DNA of 10,191 nucleotides from Eubacterium sp. TM05-53 (lineage in GTDB: Bacteria > Bacillota_I > Bacilli_A > Erysipelotrichales > Erysipelotrichaceae), in the NCBI RefSeq assembly GCF_003436425.1, contig NZ_QSPK01000074.1, positions 1 to 10,191 on the forward strand, in the 5' to 3' direction. The notes below the pieces were generated by a model that was given only the letters and a program-made list of their open reading frames with translations, was not told where the DNA came from and ran no database searches. This document shows, piece after piece, positions 6,046 through 10,191 of this stretch. Made by a program: the position numbers and the translations under genes. The stretch's first letter is position 1, and each line of letters starts with the position of its first letter.

Positions 6046-6799
6046 TCCAAAAAAATTAGCACTATTAGAAAGTTTAAAAGGAGGACTGATTGTTTCTTGT
6101 CAAACGCAGAAGGATGAGCCTATCTATACAGAGGATATGGTTGTAAAAATGGCGGAATGTGCAAAATGGGGTGGCGCTGTTGGCTTGCGTTTAAATTCGC
6201 CAGAACAAATTCGTAAAGTCAAAGAAGCCAATTTAGGATTACCTATTATTGGTTTATATAAAGTATGGCATGAAGATACAGATGTATTTATTACGCCGAC
6301 GATGAAAGAAGTAGACGAAATTGTAGAAGCAGGTGCAGATATTATTGCGATAGATTGTACAGCACAAAAAACACATGAAGGTACGATTGCGTGGGATCTA
6401 CTTCCTCAAGTACGTAAGAAGTATCCAAATCATTTAATTTTTGCGGATGTATCTAATTTAGAAGAGGCAAAACATGCCAGCGCAAATGGTGCAGAAATTG
6501 TAGCTCCAACATTATATGGATATACGAAGGAAACAGCACATATTGAAGGGGCGGATTTTAGAATGGTAGCCAATATGTGTCGTGAACTTCAAGATGAAGT
6601 CTGCATCATCATGGAAGGACATATTTATTCGCCAGAAGATGCGATGAAATGTATTTTTGTTGGATGTCATAGTGTTGTTGTGGGAAGTGCTATTACACGT
6701 CCTCACTATGTCACAAAGCGTTTTGTGGATTGTTTAGGTAAATATCAAGATAATTGGCGTGATGCAGAACGTGCAAAACATACGAATGAGTTAAAGTAA
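6032..6799 (+). CDS. nanE: NanE-like sugar-phosphate 2-epimerase (divergent)
   Basis: This 255-residue TIM-barrel protein belongs to the NanE family, which converts N-acetylmannosamine-6-P to N-acetylglucosamine-6-P. It shows GGLIVSCQ (17-24), FITPTMKEVDE (86-96), GADIIAID (101-108) and GSAITRP (218-224). The residues implicated in catalysis in NanE all have counterparts: Arg53, Lys77, Asp139, Glu195 and Arg223. It departs from the usual enzyme in places. The Lys-Arg pair is Lys-Val (GLYKVW), the basic RxRP-type segment after AIDxT is missing, and EGR is EGH. A C-terminal extension of about 20 residues is rich in charge. The ATG at 6032 is preferred: AAAGGAG at 6016-6022 gives 9-nt spacing, whereas the ATG at 6026 would have only 3 nt. 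It overlaps the regulator by 14 bp. No nanA, nanK, nagA or nagB lies nearby, so a different substrate linked to the GRE pathway is plausible. Confidence 0.82.
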   Translation: MKTNDPKKLALLESLKGGLIVSCQTQKDEPIYTEDMVVKMAECAKWGGAVGLRLNSPEQIRKVKEANLGLPIIGLYKVWHEDTDVFITPTMKEVDEIVEAGADIIAIDCTAQKTHEGTIAWDLLPQVRKKYPNHLIFADVSNLEEAKHASANGAEIVAPTLYGYTKETAHIEGADFRMVANMCRELQDEVCIIMEGHIYSPEDAMKCIFVGCHSVVVGSAITRPHYVTKRFVDCLGKYQDNWRDAERAKHTNELK

Positions 6800-6822
6800 G
6801 GGCAATGAAAATTGCTCTTTTT
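6800..6822 (+). terminator. Intrinsic terminator after the NanE-like gene
   Basis: GGGCAAT (6800-6806) pairs with ATTGCTC (6811-6817), including one G-U pair, across a GAAA loop, and is followed by TTTTT at 6818-6822. It begins right after the stop codon. This marks the end of the GRE operon, although the stem is short enough that read-through into the transporter is possible. Confidence 0.75.
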
Positions 6823-6854
6823 GAGTGCTTTAAAAAGCATTCTGATATGTTTTG

Positions 6855-6863
6855 TGCTAAAAT
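6855..6863 (+). promoter_or_regulatory. Extended -10 promoter candidate for the AEC transporter
   Basis: TGCTAAAAT contains the TGn extension plus TAAAAT, a 5/6 match to the -10 box. No good -35 is found 16-18 bp upstream, which extended -10 promoters tolerate. The start codon is about 29 nt downstream, with GGAGGG (6881-6886) between. Confidence 0.42.
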
Positions 6864-6891
6864 AACAATAATTTAGTTTTGGAGGGATTTT

Positions 6892-7827
6892 GTGGAGAAT
6901 TTATTATTTAGCTTAAATGCGACCATTCCCATCTTTTTATTGATGGTGGTCGGCTATTTCTTAAATAAAATCAATGTGTTGGATGATGTACTGGCATCCA
7001 AATTGAATGCATTTGTCTTTAAAGTATCATTACCATTATTGTTGTTTGTCGATGTGTCACAGTCTAACTTTAAAGATCTTTGGGATACAAAGTTTGTTGT
7101 ATTTTGTGTCGTAGCTACATTGATTAGTATTCTTTTATCAATATTTTTTTCTATGCGATTAAAAGACAAAGAGATTCAAGGTGAATTTATTCAAGCTTGT
7201 TACAGAAGTAGTGCAGCCTTATTAGGACTTGCATTAACATCGAATATTTATCCAGACGTAGGGGTAGCTCCTTTAATGTTGATGAGTGTTGTATTTGTGT
7301 ATAATGTGGTTTCAGTTGTAATTCTATCTTTCTTTAAGGCGGAACAATCGAAGGTTGACTATAAGAAAACTTTTATTGGAATCTTAAAGAATCCACTAAT
7401 TCTAGGTATTGTTGCAGGTGTACTTGTTAGCTTATTACCTTTTAAATTACCACAAGTTATCAATAAAACAATTTCAATGATTTCAAGTACAGCTACACCT
7501 CTTGGTTTAATGGCTATGGGTGCCACTTTTGATTTTGATCAGGCAAAAGGTGAATTGAAACCATCTTTATTCTGTACGTTTATGAAGTTAATTGGCTTTT
7601 GTGCCATTTTCTTACCAATAGGTGCTTTATTAGGATTTAGAAATCAAGCTTTAGTTGCCATTTTAATTATGTGTGGTTCCAGTACAACGGTATCTGGTTT
7701 TGTGATGGCTAAAAGTATGGGACATAAAGGTGTACTTACATCGAGTGTTGTGATGCTTACAACGCTGCTTAGTGCCTTTAGTATCACGTTCTGGTTAACA
7801 ATATTAAAATCGTTTGGATTGATTTAG
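6892..7827 (+). CDS. AEC (auxin efflux carrier)-family transporter
   Basis: This 311-residue integral membrane protein has about ten hydrophobic segments in two five-helix halves. It has the family's N-terminal pattern IPIFLLMVVGYFLNK, then LNAFVFKVSLPLLLF, and a C-terminal half with the small-residue-rich CGSSTTVSGFVMAK segment. AEC proteins in bacteria move organic anions such as malate or malonate; the substrate here cannot be read from sequence. It starts with GTG, supported by GGAGG (6881-6885) with a six-base spacer. It lies between the GRE operon terminator and the promoter of the ABC operon, so it may be a single-gene unit or receive read-through from the GRE operon. Transport of a pathway substrate or acidic end product is plausible from position only. 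Confidence 0.85.
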   Translation: MENLLFSLNATIPIFLLMVVGYFLNKINVLDDVLASKLNAFVFKVSLPLLLFVDVSQSNFKDLWDTKFVVFCVVATLISILLSIFFSMRLKDKEIQGEFIQACYRSSAALLGLALTSNIYPDVGVAPLMLMSVVFVYNVVSVVILSFFKAEQSKVDYKKTFIGILKNPLILGIVAGVLVSLLPFKLPQVINKTISMISSTATPLGLMAMGATFDFDQAKGELKPSLFCTFMKLIGFCAIFLPIGALLGFRNQALVAILIMCGSSTTVSGFVMAKSMGHKGVLTSSVVMLTTLLSAFSITFWLTILKSFGLI

Positions 7828-7858
7828 TTGACCTAAAGTTCACTTTAGGGTGTAGAAT
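7828..7858 (+). promoter_or_regulatory. MerR-type promoter with palindromic operator for the ABC operon
   Basis: TTGACC (7828-7833) and TAGAAT (7853-7858) are each 5/6 matches to the -35 and -10 boxes but are 19 bp apart, longer than the usual 17. A perfect 18-bp palindrome CCTAAAGT-TC-ACTTTAGG (7832-7849) fills the spacer. This geometry is the hallmark of promoters activated by MerR-family regulators, which twist the DNA to compensate for the long spacer. The -35 follows directly on the AEC stop codon. No MerR gene is in the window. With no T-run after it, the palindrome is not a good terminator. Confidence 0.68.
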
Positions 7859-7885
7859 AATTAAAAGATTTTAGGGAGGGAAAGT

Positions 7886-8542
7886 ATGGAATTGTTTTTA
7901 GAATCATTCCCAAAAATATTTATATCAGGAATTGTGATGACATTACCACTTGCGCTAGTATCATTTATCATTGCCATGTTAATAGCGATTGTATGTGCCA
8001 TGGTTCAATATGCGAAGGTTCCAGTTATGAAATATGTTGTTCAATTCTATATATGGATATTTAGAGGAACACCAATGCTAGTGCAGTTGTTTATTATGTA
8101 TTTTGGTATGCAGTCGATTGGTGTACGTATTTCTGCTATTACGGCCGCTATTATCGTATTCTCATTAAATACAGGAGCGTATTGTGCTGAAACCATTCGT
8201 GGATCGATTGAAAGTGTACCACAAGGACAAATGGAAGCCGGACTATGTGTAGGAATGAGCTATATGCAGATTATGACGCATATTATTTTACCGCAAGCTT
8301 TTCGAAGTGCATTTCCATCATTGTTTAATAACTTGATTTCACTTGTAAAAGATACGTCTTTAGCTGCCAATATCACAGTTACAGAAATGTTTATGCAGAC
8401 AGAAAGAATTGCCGGAAGAACTTATCAGTTTATGCAGTTATACATAGAAGTGGCTTTAGTTTATTTGATTTTCTGTACAGTTTTAACTTGGCTGCAAGCT
8501 TGGGGTGAAAAGAAGCTGAATTATTATCAGGCGGGGAGATAG
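7886..8542 (+). CDS. Polar amino acid ABC transporter permease (HisM/TcyL-like)
   Basis: This 218-residue inner-membrane permease of the His/Glu/Gln/Arg type has about five hydrophobic helices. It shows the family's RGTPMLVQLF segment (60-69), NTGAYCAETIRGSIESVPQGQMEAG (95-119) and the ATPase-docking EAA loop, EAGLCVGMSYMQIM, leading to ILPQAFR (134-140). It would form the membrane channel, probably as a homodimer because only one permease is encoded. GGGAGGG five bases before the ATG supports the start. It is the first gene of a three-gene importer operon and is followed by the ATPase after 3 nt. Confidence 0.93.
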   Translation: MELFLESFPKIFISGIVMTLPLALVSFIIAMLIAIVCAMVQYAKVPVMKYVVQFYIWIFRGTPMLVQLFIMYFGMQSIGVRISAITAAIIVFSLNTGAYCAETIRGSIESVPQGQMEAGLCVGMSYMQIMTHIILPQAFRSAFPSLFNNLISLVKDTSLAANITVTEMFMQTERIAGRTYQFMQLYIEVALVYLIFCTVLTWLQAWGEKKLNYYQAGR

Positions 8543-8545
8543 AGT

Positions 8546-9286
8546 ATGGCTTTATTAGAAATTAAAGATATTCATAAATCATTTGGAAATTTAAATGTTT
8601 TGAATGGAATGGATCTTACGGTCAATAAAGGCGATGTCATTGCGATATTAGGTCCTTCAGGATCAGGTAAGACAACTTTACTTCGCTGTATTAATTATTT
8701 AGAGACAGCTGATGCAGGAACTATGATTTTTAATGGAAAATTTTATGATTTATCAAATACATCAAAGAAGGATGTTGCCCAGCTTAGAAAGCATACGGGG
8801 GTTGTATTTCAAAATTACAATTTATTTGCGAATAAAACAGCCCTACAAAATGTAACATTAGGTCTTACTGTAGCGCGAAATGTTTCTAAAGAAGAGGCCA
8901 ATGTGATTGGTATGCAGATGCTTGAAAAAGTAGGAATGAAAGATCGTGCGTCTCATTATCCTTCACAATTATCGGGTGGACAACAACAGCGTGTCGCCAT
9001 CGCAAGAGCATTAGCAACATCTCCAGATATCATTTATTTTGATGAGCCAACTTCAGCGCTCGATCCAGAGTTGATTCAAGAAGTTTTAAGTGTTATGAAA
9101 ACACTGGCTAATGAAGGAATGACTATGGTTGTAGTCACACATGAGATGTCTTTTGCGAAGAATGTTTCTAGTCATGTGATTTTGATGGAAAAAGGAAAAA
9201 TAATTGAAGAGGGTAATTCAAAGGATTTCTTTGAAAATCCTCAACAAGAACGAACAAAAGAATTTTTAAGGAAAGAGGAAATGTAA
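8546..9286 (+). CDS. Polar amino acid ABC transporter ATP-binding protein
   Basis: This 246-residue ATPase powers the importer. All motifs are intact: Walker [10 protein letters not shown] (36-44), Q-loop Gln89 in VVFQNYNLF, signature LSGGQ (142-146), Walker B IIYFDE (162-167), D-loop SALD and the switch His199 in VVTHEM. Length and the FQ.YNLF and DP.L..EVL patterns place it in the GlnQ/HisP/TcyN group. A GGGGAG ribosome binding site overlaps the end of the permease gene. One base separates its stop from the binding-protein start, so the three genes are certainly co-transcribed. Confidence 0.95.
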   Translation: MALLEIKDIHKSFGNLNVLNGMDLTVNKGDVIAILGPSGSGKTTLLRCINYLETADAGTMIFNGKFYDLSNTSKKDVAQLRKHTGVVFQNYNLFANKTALQNVTLGLTVARNVSKEEANVIGMQMLEKVGMKDRASHYPSQLSGGQQQRVAIARALATSPDIIYFDEPTSALDPELIQEVLSVMKTLANEGMTMVVVTHEMSFAKNVSSHVILMEKGKIIEEGNSKDFFENPQQERTKEFLRKEEM

Positions 9287-9287
9287 G

Positions 9288-10070
9288 ATGAAAAAATTAT
9301 TAGCAGGTTTATTAAGTGCAACTATGGTATTTACTTTAGCAGGATGTGGATCTAGTAAGGATCATTTAGATGCAATTCAAGATAAAGGCGAAATCACAAT
9401 TGGTTTAGAAGGAGATTGGCAACCATTCTCTTATCATGATAAGGATGATCAATTGATAGGTGTTGATGTGGAAGTCGCTAAGAATATTGCCAAAAAATTA
9501 GGTGTAAAAGCCAATATTGTGGAAGGCAAATGGGATGGATTATTAACTGGATTATCAACGGGTACGTATGATTTAGTTATTAATGGTGTCGATATCACAA
9601 AGGAAAGAGAAAAGAAATTTGATTTTTCTACACCTTATGCGTATGATCACACAGTTTTAGTTGTTCGTAATGATAATACGACAATTACTTCGTTTGATGA
9701 TTTAAAAGGAAAGACAACTGCCAATTCGATTGGATCTACTTATATGGAATTGGGTGAAGACTATGGGGCTACTGTAAAAGGCGTAGATGATTTAACGAAA
9801 TGTATGGATCTTGTAAAGAGTGGTGGTGTGGATGCGACAATCAATGCAGCTACTTCTATCAATGATTATCTTCAGACGACAAAGGATAGTTCATTTAAAA
9901 TTGTTGATCAATCTAAAGAATCTACACCCTATGCCATCCCAATGGTAAAAGGGGATGATAATACTTCTTTAAAGAAAGCTGTAAATAAGGCTTTAAAAGA
10001 ATTAAAAGAAGATGGAACTTTGTCGAAGATTTCTATCAAGTATTTTGGTGAGGATCTAACAAATGAATAA
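9288..10070 (+). CDS. Amino acid/cystine-type ABC transporter lipoprotein, substrate-binding
   Basis: This 260-residue secreted lipoprotein has a signal peptide ending in LAGC, with lipidation expected at Cys20. The rest is a family 3 periplasmic-type binding protein, most like E. coli FliY/TcyJ among those I recall (IGLEGDWQPFSY, KWDGLL.GL, DFSTPY, GTLSKISIKYFG). Arg107 in ITKEREKKFDF corresponds to the Arg that holds the ligand alpha-carboxylate. Aligned gaplessly with FliY (DAILVDRLAALD versus DATINAATSIND), the Asp that usually binds the alpha-amino group is Ala187. The ligand may therefore lack a free alpha-amino group or be held differently. It is the last gene of the importer operon, followed by a terminator. 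Confidence 0.92.
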   Translation: MKKLLAGLLSATMVFTLAGCGSSKDHLDAIQDKGEITIGLEGDWQPFSYHDKDDQLIGVDVEVAKNIAKKLGVKANIVEGKWDGLLTGLSTGTYDLVINGVDITKEREKKFDFSTPYAYDHTVLVVRNDNTTITSFDDLKGKTTANSIGSTYMELGEDYGATVKGVDDLTKCMDLVKSGGVDATINAATSINDYLQTTKDSSFKIVDQSKESTPYAIPMVKGDDNTSLKKAVNKALKELKEDGTLSKISIKYFGEDLTNE

Positions 10071-10093
10071 GCGGCTATGCCGTTTTTCTTTTT
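10069..10093 (+). terminator. Terminator of the ABC importer operon
   Basis: CGGC (10072-10075) and GCCG (10079-10082) form a short GC stem with a TAT loop, extended at its base by a G-U and two A-T pairs that include the stop codon. The following tract is TTTTTCTTTTT. This is a good intrinsic terminator immediately after the binding-protein gene. Confidence 0.82.
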
Positions 10094-10191
10094 GCTTAAA
10101 ATATAAAAATAATTTATAGCCAGGTATAAATAAATGTGAGTACCCATCTGATAACCCCTAGGAAATTTCAAGTCCTCTAGCCATGGCATAC
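10094..10191. other. Right-edge intergenic DNA, no gene recognised
   Basis: After an AT-rich stretch the composition changes at about 10137 to a more GC-rich segment with short palindromes (CCTAGG, GAAATTTC, GCCATGG) and an AGGA...TCCT pair. A minus-strand reading frame crosses it but has no ribosome binding site visible and runs on through the binding-protein gene, so I do not call it. The segment may be the edge of a structured RNA or a mobile element cut by the window end. Confidence 0.3.

Noticed and set aside
7832..7849. The palindrome after the AEC gene as a rho-independent terminator
   Set aside because: The loop would be only 2 nt and no T-tract follows. Its position between well-matched -35 and -10 boxes fits an operator better.
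9929..10189. Minus-strand ORF crossing the end of the binding-protein gene
   Set aside because: It is antisense to a clear gene and its terminator, has no visible ribosome binding site and shows no recognisable protein features.

Overview
This window looks like chromosomal DNA from a low-GC, strictly anaerobic Bacillota, plausibly a gut Erysipelotrichia- or Clostridia-type bacterium. That is inferred from the AT-rich codon use, the Gram-positive Shine-Dalgarno sites, the cre-like box, the lipoprotein-type solute-binding protein and an oxygen-sensitive glycyl radical enzyme (GRE). No single feature fixes the genus.

Layout. Positions 1-790 form an accessory-looking left edge. It holds the first nine codons of a leftward gene with a strong ribosome binding site, a GC-rich repetitive patch, two overlapping hairpins that behave as terminators only when read leftward, and one small unrecognised ORF (180-515, +). 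Positions 791-1954 (-) encode a FucO-type iron alcohol dehydrogenase with its own terminator. A 162-bp divergent control region (1955-2116) carries a cre-like site inside the dehydrogenase promoter, a consensus promoter for the rightward operon, and five hexamers spaced exactly 10 bp apart across its -35 box. Positions 2117-6799 (+) are a tightly packed four-gene operon: a glycyl radical enzyme of unassigned specificity, its radical-SAM activase, a DeoR-family repressor and a divergent NanE-like sugar-phosphate 2-epimerase. A terminator follows. Next comes a GTG-started AEC-family transporter (6892-7827). A separate transcription unit (7886-10070) encodes a polar amino acid/cystine-type ABC importer (permease, ATPase, lipoprotein). 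It sits behind a promoter with the layout used by MerR-family activators, and ends in a terminator.

How the genes may work together. The GRE has the Cys/Glu pair of the C-O (and C-S, C-N) lyase GREs and lacks the Cys-Cys pair of pyruvate formate-lyase. Its loop, C-G-E-F with Asn where glycerol/diol dehydratases have Asp, does not match any characterised GRE I can recall. Co-transcription with a sugar-phosphate-type DeoR regulator and an epimerase lacking the rest of the sialic acid pathway suggests an undescribed anaerobic route. In it a phosphorylated sugar derivative would be isomerised and opened by radical chemistry, and a short aldehyde or ketone released downstream would be reduced by the FucO-like dehydrogenase to regenerate NAD+. 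The AEC and ABC transporters could move product and substrate, but their separate promoters make that link weaker. The binding protein has lost the Asp that normally holds the alpha-amino group, so its ligand may not be a standard amino acid.

The enzyme families are clear from the sequence. The pathway itself is inference.
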